39,486 nt of DNA from CAZTDU01 sp050248795 (lineage in GTDB: Bacteria > Pseudomonadota > Gammaproteobacteria > Burkholderiales > SG8-39), in the NCBI GenBank assembly GCA_050248795.1, contig JBFWRS010000033.1, positions 1-39,486 on the forward strand, given 5' to 3'. This document shows positions 25,722-32,093 of this stretch, in pieces. Both the position numbers and the translations under genes were made by a program. The notes beneath the pieces are model-generated. The model made no database searches and was not told the DNA's origin. It saw nothing but the letters and a program-made list of their open reading frames with translations. Every line of letters begins with the position of its first letter. Positions within the stretch are counted from its first letter, which is position 1.

Positions 25722-26792
25722 ATGCCGACCGAGCCGCAGCGCAGGACCCCGGGCGCCAACAGCATCGAACGCGAGGAGCTGCGCGGCATCTCGCGTACCG
25801 TCGCCGAGATCCACTGGCTGCTCACCATCATGGTGCTGCTGTACGTGGCCTTCGGCGGCGCGGCGAAGGACGCCGAACTGGCGGTCACCACGGCGCTGTT
25901 CTTCTACGCCGCCTTCGTCATGAGCTTCCGCTACGCGAACTTCTACCGCGAGGAGACGCGCTGGAAGATCGCCATCGAAACCTGGGGCATGCTGGCGTTC
26001 ATCACCTGGGTGCTGTGGTTCACCGGCGGGCTCGCGAGCCCGCTGCTCAACACCTACCTGCTGCCGGTGATCGTCTCGGCGCTGACGCTGGGCAAGCTGA
26101 CCACGCTGGCCGGGATCGCGCTGATCGCCGCCTGCTACCTCTTCCTTGGCGGCGGCGTGTCCACCGAGCAGCTCTTTTCGCTGGCGTTCTACGGCGGCCT
26201 GTTCGCGCAGCTCGCGCCGGTGGTGCTGGTGGCCTACGTGACGACAATGTTCTCGGCCGATATCCGCTACGGGCTGAACCAGGCGAAGCTCTTGTCGGAG
26301 ACCGACGAGCTCACGGGTCTCTACAACAAGCGCGGCTTTGCCATCGCCGCCGACCGGCTGTTCGCGCAGGCGCAGCGCTACAAGCGCGCCGCGACGGTGC
26401 TGATGGTCGACTCGGACGACCTCAAGGCGGTAAACGACAAGCACGGCCACGAAGCGGGCGACCGGCTGCTGAAGATGCTGGCGCGCTGCATCCAGGCGGA
26501 GCTGCGCTACACCGACGTGCCGGCGCGCATGGGCGGCGACGAATTCGTCGTGCTGCTGCCGGAGACGCCCGCCAAGGGCGCGATCGACGTCGCCGAACGC
26601 ATCCGCGACGCGGTGGCGAGTTCGCCGGTGAACGTGGAGGGCGGCCGCATCGCATCGACGGTCAGCATCGGCGTGGCGAGCTACCCGGACGACGGCGGCA
26701 ACATCGACGCGGTGCTCGCCCGAGCCGACCGCGCCATGTACCAGGCCAAGCAGACCGGCCGCAACCGCGTCATGCGCTTCCAGCTCGACTGA
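25722..26792 (+). CDS. Membrane-anchored diguanylate cyclase (GGDEF)
   Basis: 356 residues. Residues 25-180 contain about five to six hydrophobic segments forming a sensor or anchor in the inner membrane. The C-terminal GGDEF domain starts near DELTGLYNKRGF (195-206), with the metal site VDSDDLKAVNDKHGHEAGD (229-247), the active-site GGDEF at 271-275 and an inhibitory RxxD site (RYTD, 262-265) five residues before it. The enzyme should make cyclic di-GMP and be product-inhibited. It is divergent from the SDR gene and its 3' end overlaps the GNAT gene by 23 bp. That overlap marks the left edge of the integron cassette region. Confidence 0.95.
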   Translation: MPTEPQRRTPGANSIEREELRGISRTVAEIHWLLTIMVLLYVAFGGAAKDAELAVTTALFFYAAFVMSFRYANFYREETRWKIAIETWGMLAFITWVLWFTGGLASPLLNTYLLPVIVSALTLGKLTTLAGIALIAACYLFLGGGVSTEQLFSLAFYGGLFAQLAPVVLVAYVTTMFSADIRYGLNQAKLLSETDELTGLYNKRGFAIAADRLFAQAQRYKRAATVLMVDSDDLKAVNDKHGHEAGDRLLKMLARCIQAELRYTDVPARMGGDEFVVLLPETPAKGAIDVAERIRDAVASSPVNVEGGRIASTVSIGVASYPDDGGNIDAVLARADRAMYQAKQTGRNRVMRFQLD

Positions 26793-27279
26793 GCGTGAAG
26801 CTGGCCAGGTCGAGTTCGTAGAAGCGGGTGCCCGGGAGATACGTGTCGCCGTACGGCGGGGTCTCGACGAAGCCCAGCTGGCGATACAGCGTCTGCGCCG
26901 TAGCCATGCCCGGCAGCGTATCCAGCCTCAGCGCCCTGTAGCCGGCGTCGCGTGCCGATCGAACCACGGCCTCGACGAGCCGCCTGCCGAGGCCCAGGCC
27001 CCGGCAATCAGGGCGCACGTACAGGCGCTTCATCTCTCCGCTGGCGTCGTCGATCGGTCGCAAGCCGGCGCAACCGGCCGCGCTGCCGTCGACGTACGCG
27101 ATGAGGAGCGCACCGCGAGGCGGAACGTACGGCGCCGGAAGCGCCGCCAGCTCGGCGCTGAACCCCTGGTATTCGAGGCTGGTGCCGATCGCGTCCGCGT
27201 ACTCGCGGAACAGGCTGCGGGCGGTCGCGACCGCCTCAGGCGAGTCCGCTTGCCGCAACACGGTCCCGGGAGCGGGCAT
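26770..27279 (-). CDS. GNAT N-acetyltransferase, probable terminal integron cassette gene
   Basis: 169 residues. The acetyl-CoA loop is visible as LYVRPDCRGLGLGRRLVEAVV, and LYRQLGFVETPPY is the following conserved helix-strand. The family acetylates amines of small molecules or proteins. Its ATG lies three bases beyond the core of the attC-like site at 27282-27338, in the same direction as all cassette genes, so it looks like the last cassette. No attC is visible after it; its 3' end runs 23 bp into the chromosomal diguanylate cyclase gene instead. It could equally be an old chromosomal gene next to the array boundary. Its GC content is higher than that of most cassettes. Confidence 0.88.
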   Translation of the reverse strand: MPAPGTVLRQADSPEAVATARSLFREYADAIGTSLEYQGFSAELAALPAPYVPPRGALLIAYVDGSAAGCAGLRPIDDASGEMKRLYVRPDCRGLGLGRRLVEAVVRSARDAGYRALRLDTLPGMATAQTLYRQLGFVETPPYGDTYLPGTRFYELDLASFTLSRAGSA

Positions 27280-27281
27280 GC

Positions 27282-27338
27282 GCTTAACGTCATGCTACCC
27301 GGCTGCGCGCGGCTTCATCGCGCGCGTCCGAGTTAAGC
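27282..27338 (-). repeat. attC-like site 12 (distal end of array)
   Basis: On the plus strand it reads GCTTAAC at 27282-27288 and ends GTTAAGC at 27332-27338, exact complements. The inner arms (CGGCTGCGCGCG against CGCGCGCGTCCG) also pair. At 57 bp it is at the short end of the attC range. It follows the transporter gene after 168 bp in which I see no gene. Confidence 0.7.
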
Positions 27339-27506
27339 AGCAAGTTATACGCCGGATGGCCGACATTGATACGACGCCGTCATCCTTCCGGAAACGAGGG
27401 TTCGAATTGCATTCTTCCGCTCGGGCGGTCACTGAACAACAACCCGGAAAATTGCGTCTGGATTGCGCCCGATTGCCATTCGCCGCCGACGCAGGTCCGC
27501 GCACGC

Positions 27507-28598
27507 CTAGGATCGAAATGCGCTTACGCGGCGCAGCAGGTCGAAGGCCAACCCGGCAAATGCAACCGTCCACGCGGCTAACCCGATGTACAGAAAGACC
27601 TGTGGCAGGAACCCGAGGAAATCGAACTCCATCGCCACGACCATCCGGTCGGTGCTGGCCGCATACATGCCAACGGGAAAAACCGCGCCCCAGTAGAGTG
27701 GATCGTATTTCATCGGGAAGCGCCTGTACACGTGGCGCCAGAGGGCAAGAATTGCCAGCATGGGTATCCACCAGGTGCCCGTCGCCCAGTAGAAGACTGT
27801 AAAGCCCTTGATAAAGGGCAGCAGCGAAAGCAGAAATGGCGCGTCGGGCGCGTTGATGATGAGCAGCGAACCCGCCAAGGTCGAAATCGCCATGGCGCCC
27901 ATGTTGATCCAGTAAGGCGGTGACAGATCGCCGGGGGAAAATGGAAAGAAGGTGTAGCGGTAGAAGATGAGTGACATCATCCAGATGTAAAGCATGCCGC
28001 CCCACAGCCACATCGAGAGCGCGAAGAAGTTTATCTCCAGTCTATAAGGCTGGCCAATGTGCGGAGCGAGCAGCGCGCTCAGGACTGCGATTGATTGTGT
28101 TGCCACGACTGCGAGCAGCCAGGCACCGCTGATCCCCTGGTCGAGCGTGGGTTTACGCTCCTTGATGGTGAATCCAGCGAATATTGTGTAGGTCAGCCCG
28201 ATCCACAGCGCGATCGCCAAGACCCAGAGCACAGTGCCTGCGCGATAGTCAGCCGCGAGCACCACGAACTGGCTCCCGAGGACGCCCGTGCCGGCCACGG
28301 TCGTGAAGAACCCTGGGCCCCGCAAATGATCGACCATGTCGCCGAAGAAACGGTGTGGGTAGCGGGCCATGCGCAGCATGGTCAGAAACCACAGCGCGGC
28401 GTAGACGACGATATTTAGTTGAAACAACGCTTGCGCTATGCCTGACATACCCAGCAGGTAAGCGGCGAGCGAGACGATGCCCGTTGCCATGACCATGCCG
28501 AAATACGCGGGCGACATGCCGGCCAACTCTGTGAGCACGCGCCTGCTCGGCGGCTCACGCCGAGCCGACACATCGCGTTCGTCGGGGGTAGTCTTCAT
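27507..28598 (-). CDS. TDT-family transporter (tellurite resistance/C4-dicarboxylate, SLAC1 fold) in a cassette
   Basis: 363 residues with ten hydrophobic segments, starting with SPAYFGMVMATGIVSLAAYL, the typical first helix of the TehA/Mae1/SLAC1 family, and continuing with GTGVLGSQFVVLA and NMGAMAISTLAG. Members export tellurite-related or organic anions or act as anion channels. I choose the ATG at 28598; a TTG at 28628 adds ten residues without support. At about 1.1 kb it is the largest gene in the array. The cassette lies between attC sites 11 and 12, and 168 bp separate its stop from site 12. Base composition is lower in GC than the chromosomal genes to the left, consistent with transfer. 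Confidence 0.92.
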   Translation of the reverse strand: MKTTPDERDVSARREPPSRRVLTELAGMSPAYFGMVMATGIVSLAAYLLGMSGIAQALFQLNIVVYAALWFLTMLRMARYPHRFFGDMVDHLRGPGFFTTVAGTGVLGSQFVVLAADYRAGTVLWVLAIALWIGLTYTIFAGFTIKERKPTLDQGISGAWLLAVVATQSIAVLSALLAPHIGQPYRLEINFFALSMWLWGGMLYIWMMSLIFYRYTFFPFSPGDLSPPYWINMGAMAISTLAGSLLIINAPDAPFLLSLLPFIKGFTVFYWATGTWWIPMLAILALWRHVYRRFPMKYDPLYWGAVFPVGMYAASTDRMVVAMEFDFLGFLPQVFLYIGLAAWTVAFAGLAFDLLRRVSAFRS

Positions 28599-28634
28599 CG
28601 TGAACGGATCGGGATCAGCGAAGAGCAAGTCACG

Positions 28635-28720
28635 TATAGCGTGGAAACCACCGGCGCGCGGTGACGATCTGAAACAAGGCGCGGCGCGTCACGTGCGTCC
28701 GGTGCGTTGCCGGGTTATGC
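28635..28720 (-). repeat. attC-like site 11 with damaged core
   Basis: The right end is a normal GTTATGC core (28714-28720), and the inner arms CACCGG/CCGGTG and GTGACG/CGTCAC pair well. The left core reads GTATAGC where an intact core would have the AAC triplet (GTATAAC), so the crossover triplet is GCT instead of GTT on the cassette strand. This should impair recombination here. Confidence 0.75.
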
Positions 28721-28927
28721 CGCAACATCGACGTACTCAACCCGGCTTGACGGTGGCGGAATGGCCGTTCCGTCTTCACGCATGCCTTCGAGATGAAACT
28801 CGATCGCCTCACGAATCTGTGACTCGACTTCCGCGACAGTCGCTCCCGTGGCGATGCAGCCCGGCAGGTCAGGGACATATGCCGAGTAGTTGCTGTCGGC
28901 TTTCTCAATTACCACGGCATAGCGCAT
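28715..28927 (-). CDS. hicB: HicB-family antitoxin (cassette 11)
   Basis: 70 residues: MRYAVVIEKADSNYSAYVPDLPGCIATG is the HicB N-terminal fold with the PDLPGC signature, and the rest is the REAIEFHLEGMREDG helix. HicB antitoxins bind and neutralise HicA, and often repress the operon. This short form lacks a separate DNA-binding domain. The stop codon TAA is built from the GTTATGC core of the attC site, a common cassette arrangement. It follows HicA by 7 bp. If HicA is dead (see that entry) this antitoxin may be an orphan. Confidence 0.93.
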   Translation of the reverse strand: MRYAVVIEKADSNYSAYVPDLPGCIATGATVAEVESQIREAIEFHLEGMREDGTAIPPPSSRVEYVDVAA

Positions 28928-28934
28928 CTCGGCC

Positions 28935-29117
28935 TCACTTCTTAAGACCAGATTGTTTGAGGATACTGTTCAGAGTCCCCGGTGCCAAGTCATCACCAGG
29001 CTTCCCTGGATCGGTGACGCGACCAGCCTTTGTCGCGTGCTTGAACTGGCGATGACTTCCGCGCGTCGCGGCGAGGAACCAACCATCGTCGTTGAGCATT
29101 CGCAGAATGCTCGCCAA
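28935..29117 (-). CDS. hicA: HicA-family mRNA interferase toxin, 5' end apparently frameshifted
   Basis: 60 residues from a TTG. The HicA fold is intact: DGWFLAATRGSHRQFKH contains the double-stranded-RNA-binding region with the catalytic His in GSHRQF, and the end PGTLNSILKQSGLKK matches the second copy in this array. The expected start is ATG at 29124, giving MKVGE, but one extra base at 29109 puts the rest in another frame (the other copy begins MKVRELIEL). So the natural start is broken, and only a weak TTG at 29117 could restart translation. A sequencing error is possible. HicA would cleave mRNA if made; its partner is the HicB gene 7 bp downstream. Confidence 0.82.
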   Translation of the reverse strand: MASILRMLNDDGWFLAATRGSHRQFKHATKAGRVTDPGKPGDDLAPGTLNSILKQSGLKK

Positions 29118-29150
29118 CTTTCATCTGTTCAGGCGATCACGCTTCTTGCG

Positions 29151-29217
29151 GCATAACGTTCACGGTGAGAGGCGCGTGCCTCTCTTGCGCTCGTCGGTTT
29201 CCGCCGTGGGGTTAGCG
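29151..29217 (-). repeat. attC site 10
   Basis: 67 bp from GCATAAC (29151-29157) to GTTAGCG (29211-29217). The arms GTGAGAGGCGCG and TGCCTCTC pair. The ancestral ParE stop codon (29212-29214) lies in its right core. Confidence 0.85.
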
Positions 29218-29508
29218 AGCAAGCCGGGATTTCCAATAGCCCGGCCTCCGGTGCTGGCTTTCGACAACCAGGATTTACACCAAGTCGTCAGTCTCGGAGT
29301 ACCGAAGGCTATATGGGAACGTGTCAAGCACCCACTTGCGAAAGCCCTCTTCATCGAGGGCTCCGAGATTCGGATGCCGTATCAATTGCTCGATCGCGCG
29401 CTCGACCTCGGCAGCGAACCTCCCGCCCAACCCCGGTGCTTGCGTTTCGTAGTAGAGGATCGTTTCGACGAGCTCCACCTGCGCTTCCGGGTGGAACTCG
29501 TATCTCAC
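29212..29508 (-). pseudogene. ParE/RelE-family toxin interrupted by a nonsense codon (cassette 10)
   Basis: The frame reads 77 residues (MRYEFHPEAQVELVETILYY to SETDDLV) and stops at a TAA at 29275-29277. Directly after it, in the same frame, comes ILVVESQHRRPGYWKSRLAR, which contains the RRPGYW ending of complete ParE toxins, and then a stop inside the attC core. So the original gene was 98 residues and a single nonsense codon removed its C-terminus, which holds part of the active surface. It overlaps the antitoxin gene by 4 bp. ParE toxins poison DNA gyrase; this one should be weak or dead, unless the stop is read through. Confidence 0.85.
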
Positions 29509-29738
29509 CGCGCCAAAAGACCTCGAACGCGAGCGAACACTTGCTCGCCTGGTATGCCCTTCACGCGCCCCTCAAGTAGTTCTTGGTGTCGCCTCTTCGC
29601 CTCGGCGATCCAGGCTTTCTCGATATCGGGCTCTGGCGGTCCGTCAAGTTCACCGATCAGCAGCCTGATCAAGGTTGCCTTGTCGTCTTGACTGAGCTCC
29701 CGGACCTTTTCCTCAATCTCCGCGAGGGACGTTGCCAT
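29505..29738 (-). CDS. Addiction-module antitoxin (Unstab_antitox family) (cassette 10)
   Basis: 77 residues: MATSLAEIEEKVRELSQDDKATLIRLLIGELD is the helix-rich N-terminus of the short unstructured antitoxin family that pairs with ParE/RelE toxins, followed by IEKAWIAEAKRRHQELLEGRVKGIPGEQVFARV. An AGGA ribosome site precedes the ATG. It is the first gene of the cassette and overlaps the toxin start by 4 bp. With the toxin truncated, the antitoxin may be free of selective use. Confidence 0.9.
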   Translation of the reverse strand: MATSLAEIEEKVRELSQDDKATLIRLLIGELDGPPEPDIEKAWIAEAKRRHQELLEGRVKGIPGEQVFARVRGLLAR

Positions 29739-29797
29739 TGGCTTTCCTTTGTCGTTCCAGCACTACCGCCAAGTGTACTGCGTGGCGCACTCTTGCT

Positions 29798-29861
29798 CGC
29801 TAACGTTCTTAATCAGCCGCCGGCTGCTCGCGGGCCGGTCGGCTGCATCAAGCGGTTAGAT
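29798..29861 (-). repeat. attC site 9
   Basis: 64 bp from CGCTAAC (29798-29804) to GTTAGAT (29855-29861), with short paired arms CAGCCG and CGGCTG. It is read as the last 16 codons of the HAD gene. Confidence 0.87.
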
Positions 29862-30508
29862 GACAGCAGTCGGGCGAGCTCTGACGGGCGCTCGCAAAAT
29901 GCCGGGGCGCCGGCATGTGCAAGCTCTTCCCGCGAACCGTAACCCCACAGAACCCCAATCGCGCTAACTCCATTTGCGAGTGCTGCAACGATGTCGTGTG
30001 CTCGATCCCCAATCATTACTGTGGAAGCCTCCGGCAGTGACTCCGCTTTCAAAACATGAGCGATGAGGTGGGTCTTGTTCGCGTTGGTGCCATCGAGTTC
30101 GCTGCCATATATACCCTCGAAGAAGCGAGCCAACCCAAAGTGATCCAAGATTCGCTTGGCGAATACCGTCGGTTTAGATGTTGCGACGAACAGCAGAGTT
30201 CCTCCGCGTTTCAGTTCCTCCAGAGTCTCGCGAACGTCCGGGTATACGGTGTTCTCTAGATAACCGACACTTCCGTAGCGCTCACGATAGAGCGCAACTG
30301 CAGCGCTAACTCTAGTGACATCGCCGCCAAGCAACTTTCCCAGTGTTTCTTCGAGTGGCGGGCCAACATGCCTTCTGATTTCGGCAGGCGTATGCGCCAG
30401 GCAGTCGAGCTTGGTCAAAGCGTGACTAACGCAGTTAACGAACCCGTCTCCCGGGTCGGTAAGAGTTCCATCAAGGTCGAACAGCGCGTTGGCAGTCGCC
30501 ACTGTCAT
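29813..30508 (-). CDS. HAD-superfamily hydrolase, phosphoglycolate-phosphatase-like (cassette 9)
   Basis: 231 residues. Motif I is FDLDGTLTDPG (Asp11 nucleophile, Asp13), motif II is in FVATSKP, the lysine is in NANKTHL and motif IV is IGDRAHDIVAA. A helical cap domain lies between motifs I and II, as in Gph-type phosphatases. It probably dephosphorylates a small phosphate ester, for example phosphoglycolate or a sugar phosphate. The ATG overlaps the attC core (GTTAGATG on the coding strand), so translation starts at the recombination junction. The C-terminal ending SSNRLMQPTGPRAAGG is encoded by the attC site itself. Confidence 0.92.
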   Translation of the reverse strand: MTVATANALFDLDGTLTDPGDGFVNCVSHALTKLDCLAHTPAEIRRHVGPPLEETLGKLLGGDVTRVSAAVALYRERYGSVGYLENTVYPDVRETLEELKRGGTLLFVATSKPTVFAKRILDHFGLARFFEGIYGSELDGTNANKTHLIAHVLKAESLPEASTVMIGDRAHDIVAALANGVSAIGVLWGYGSREELAHAGAPAFCERPSELARLLSSNRLMQPTGPRAAGG

Positions 30509-30597
30509 CTAACGTCATGCTGTGCGGCGGGCAGGCCCCAGAACCTTTGAAAGCTCTGGCACGCGTGCGGCCCGTCCGCACCAGCTACGGGTTAGAT
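30507..30597 (-). repeat. attC site 8
   Basis: 91 bp from ATCTAAC (30507-30513) to GTTAGAT (30591-30597). It has a long palindrome: GGCGGGCAGGCC arms and the inner ACGCGTGCGG. It carries the stop codon region of the gene at 30585. Confidence 0.87.
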
Positions 30598-30968
30598 GGC
30601 GCTTGCTCAATGGACAGGTCTTCAAGCTCGCAGACATTGTAGGTAATGGTCGGATCCGCTGGTCGACGGTACACCTTCGGCGAGAACTCTCTTGCACCGT
30701 TTGGCGCGAAGTAGATGTAGGCGCCTATATGCGCCTCCCTGCCACGGACAGAGACTGAAACCTCAATCTGATCACCTTGGTCGGCGCCCAGATTCTGGAT
30801 CGGTTGCGCTTCGATCCAAATGAACTCGCCTTTGCCATCTGTATGGGTGTCGTGTGTTCGAAGCATCTCCGCGACTTCTGCGTACGACCTTGCCGCGAAT
30901 GCAGAGATTTCCTCCTTCAGATTCGGCAAGAGTTCACGCTCTTCAGCCGTCATCATTTCGTGCGCCAT
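30585..30968 (-). CDS. Cassette-encoded hypothetical protein (cassette 8)
   Basis: 127 residues, not recognised. The N-terminal third is an acidic helix (TAEERELLPNLKEEISAFAARSY). The middle is beta-rich (GEFIWIEAQPI, IEVSVSVRGREAHIGAYIYFA), and the end is CELEDLSIEQAP. No signal peptide, membrane segment or known motif is seen. The start ATG is in the cassette junction (ATG with CTAAC upstream), and the stop TAG lies in attC site 8. Soluble and small, as typical of the many unknown cassette proteins. Confidence 0.75.
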   Translation of the reverse strand: MAHEMMTAEERELLPNLKEEISAFAARSYAEVAEMLRTHDTHTDGKGEFIWIEAQPIQNLGADQGDQIEVSVSVRGREAHIGAYIYFAPNGAREFSPKVYRRPADPTITYNVCELEDLSIEQAPSNP

Positions 30969-31056
30969 CTAACGTGCCCGGTAACCGGCGCGTGCCCGGC
31001 AGCCTACGTGCATGGCGGCGCGTCCGCACGCGTCCGAGTTGACCGGGGGGTTAGAG
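30967..31056 (-). repeat. attC site 7
   Basis: 90 bp, from ATCTAAC (30967-30973) to GTTAGAG (31050-31056). It is identical to attC site 1, apart from the first bases, because the cassette is duplicated. The inner arms CGGTAACCGG and GAGTTGACCGG pair. Confidence 0.9.
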
Positions 31057-31370
31057 CGCACGGGCCGACCCTGCCGATTCGGACGGTGCCTTGCCAAGAA
31101 AGAATGGCCGCTTGAGCCACCTGCCGGTGCCAACAAATAGAAATGACACGGCAATGGCGATGAACCAGTTCCAGACGAACATGATGTGCGTGAAGGGATC
31201 CCAGTACCCAAGATCCAGGCGCACGAGAAGGACGAGAGCGCTTGAGGAGATAGTAGCCGCCGACAGAATGACCACAACCGGAATCTTCGTGATCAACAGC
31301 ATCAGCGACGTGACAGCGATGATTGCTATCGTGAAGACTGCGTAGATCCACATGTCGTGCGCTCTAACGT
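30969..31370 (-). repeat. Cassette duplicate, distal copy (402 bp)
   Basis: Exactly the same 402 bases occur at 33766-34167. The block covers attC site 7, the membrane-protein gene and the first bases after the next core. The outer bases differ on both sides (T against G before, G against T after), so the copies end at recombination junctions. Confidence 0.95.
31051..31353 (-). CDS. Small membrane protein (cassette 7, duplicate of cassette 1)
   Basis: 100 residues with three hydrophobic segments: about 3-22 (IYAVFTIAIIAVTSLMLLIT), 24-44 (PVVVILSAATISSSALVLLV) and 56-78 (MFVWNWFIAIAVSFLFVG). The rest is short loops and a basic tail ending SESAGSARAL. No family is recognised and function is unknown. 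The ATG at 31353 is chosen because the sequence before it is the junction, which differs between copies. The stop codon lies in the attC core. The protein is identical in both copies. Confidence 0.78.
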   Translation of the reverse strand: MWIYAVFTIAIIAVTSLMLLITKIPVVVILSAATISSSALVLLVRLDLGYWDPFTHIMFVWNWFIAIAVSFLFVGTGRWLKRPFFLGKAPSESAGSARAL

Positions 31371-31451
31371 GCCCGGTAACCGGCGCGCGCAGCGCGGTCA
31401 CTTGCATGCGCCGGCACGTCGCGCGCGTCCGCGTTGACCGGGGGGTTAGAT
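31362..31451 (-). repeat. attC site 6
   Basis: 90 bp from CTCTAAC (31362-31368) to GTTAGAT (31445-31451). Its outer 25 bases on each side match sites 1 and 7 (GTGCCCGGTAACCGGCGCG and GTTGACCGGGGGG), while the central loop differs. Confidence 0.9.
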
Positions 31452-31461
31452 GGCGCTCTGC

Positions 31462-31773
31462 TCATTGTCGTGCCCGTAGAAGCGGAAAGATACGCCTGAG
31501 GTACGGCGCGGCGAACCACAGAAGCACAAAGAGCAAGGCAATCGAGTAGGGCGAATACAGGAGGGATACCGCGGTCGGAAACAGTAGCGCGGTAAGCAAG
31601 GTCAGGATGGCGATGGAAACGCCGAGAGACGCGGTGGTGTATAGCGACCGCTGCCAAAGCGCTGACACAAGACTGCCTGGATGAAGGCGCGCATACACGT
31701 AGAAAGCGAGGATGAGCACGCCTGCGCCGAAAGCGTAGGCGACATGCCAGTACTCGCTCAGCCATTGCGTCAT
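31462..31773 (-). CDS. Small membrane protein, unknown (cassette 6)
   Basis: 103 residues with three predicted hydrophobic segments (about 10-27, 44-66 and 70-88, including SLGVSIAILTLLTALLFPTA and YSIALLFVLLWFAAPYL), and a basic C-terminus RRIFPLLRARQ. It has no recognised family. The start ATG is 7 bp from the cassette core and the stop lies just outside the attC site. A small inner-membrane protein of unknown role. Confidence 0.75.
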   Translation of the reverse strand: MTQWLSEYWHVAYAFGAGVLILAFYVYARLHPGSLVSALWQRSLYTTASLGVSIAILTLLTALLFPTAVSLLYSPYSIALLFVLLWFAAPYLRRIFPLLRARQ

Positions 31774-31779
31774 AGCGCC

Positions 31780-31843
31780 ATCTAACGTTCCGGCTAACGC
31801 GCCGCCCGCTTGCGGGCGGTCGCGGTTGAGCCGGCTGTTAGAC
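31780..31843 (-). repeat. attC site 5
   Basis: 64 bp from ATCTAAC (31780-31786) to GTTAGAC (31837-31843). The arms GCCGCCCGC and GCGGGCGGT pair closely, giving a compact hairpin. Confidence 0.88.
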
Positions 31844-32093
31844 CTCGCTCTTTGACCTGCTTAAGTGCCTCATTGATGCGCGATTGATAGCCTGGACCCT
31901 GCGCCCGAAAGAAAGCAATCACGTCCGCGTCGAGACGTACGGTAGTGAGAATCTTGGTCGGCGCCTTTTGTGGCCCTCGGCCGCGACGCAAGACCGGTAC
32001 GCCAAGCATCTCCTCCGACCACGGGGGATTGTCCCGATCAACGGCCTTTGCTGAAGTACTCTTTGGCGGTTTCAAAGTAGTAGCGCGCTTCAT
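31794..32093 (-). CDS. brnA: BrnA-family antitoxin (cassette 5)
   Basis: 99 residues from the ATG at 32093. The C-terminal half has the ribbon-helix-helix DNA-binding pattern KILTTVRLDADVIAFFRAQGPGYQSRINEALKQV, and the N-terminal part DNPPWSEEMLGVPVL is the usual BrnA toxin-binding arm. BrnA neutralises BrnT and represses its own operon. It overlaps the toxin gene by 56 bp. Its last 16 codons, ending ATARKRAAR, are encoded by the attC site, so the recombination site adds a basic tail. Upstream frame to 32171 is a shadow of BrnT. Confidence 0.9.
   Translation of the reverse strand: MKRATTLKPPKSTSAKAVDRDNPPWSEEMLGVPVLRRGRGPQKAPTKILTTVRLDADVIAFFRAQGPGYQSRINEALKQVKERGLTAGSTATARKRAAR

Noticed and set aside
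29275..29277. The ParE stop as a recoding signal like the selenocysteine one
   Set aside because: The codon is TAA, not TGA, and no structured element follows; a nonsense mutation is the simpler reading.
31364..31765. 133-residue minus-strand frame in cassette 6
   Set aside because: It is a shifted frame over the membrane protein gene and the attC site, rich in Arg and Ser, without a family.
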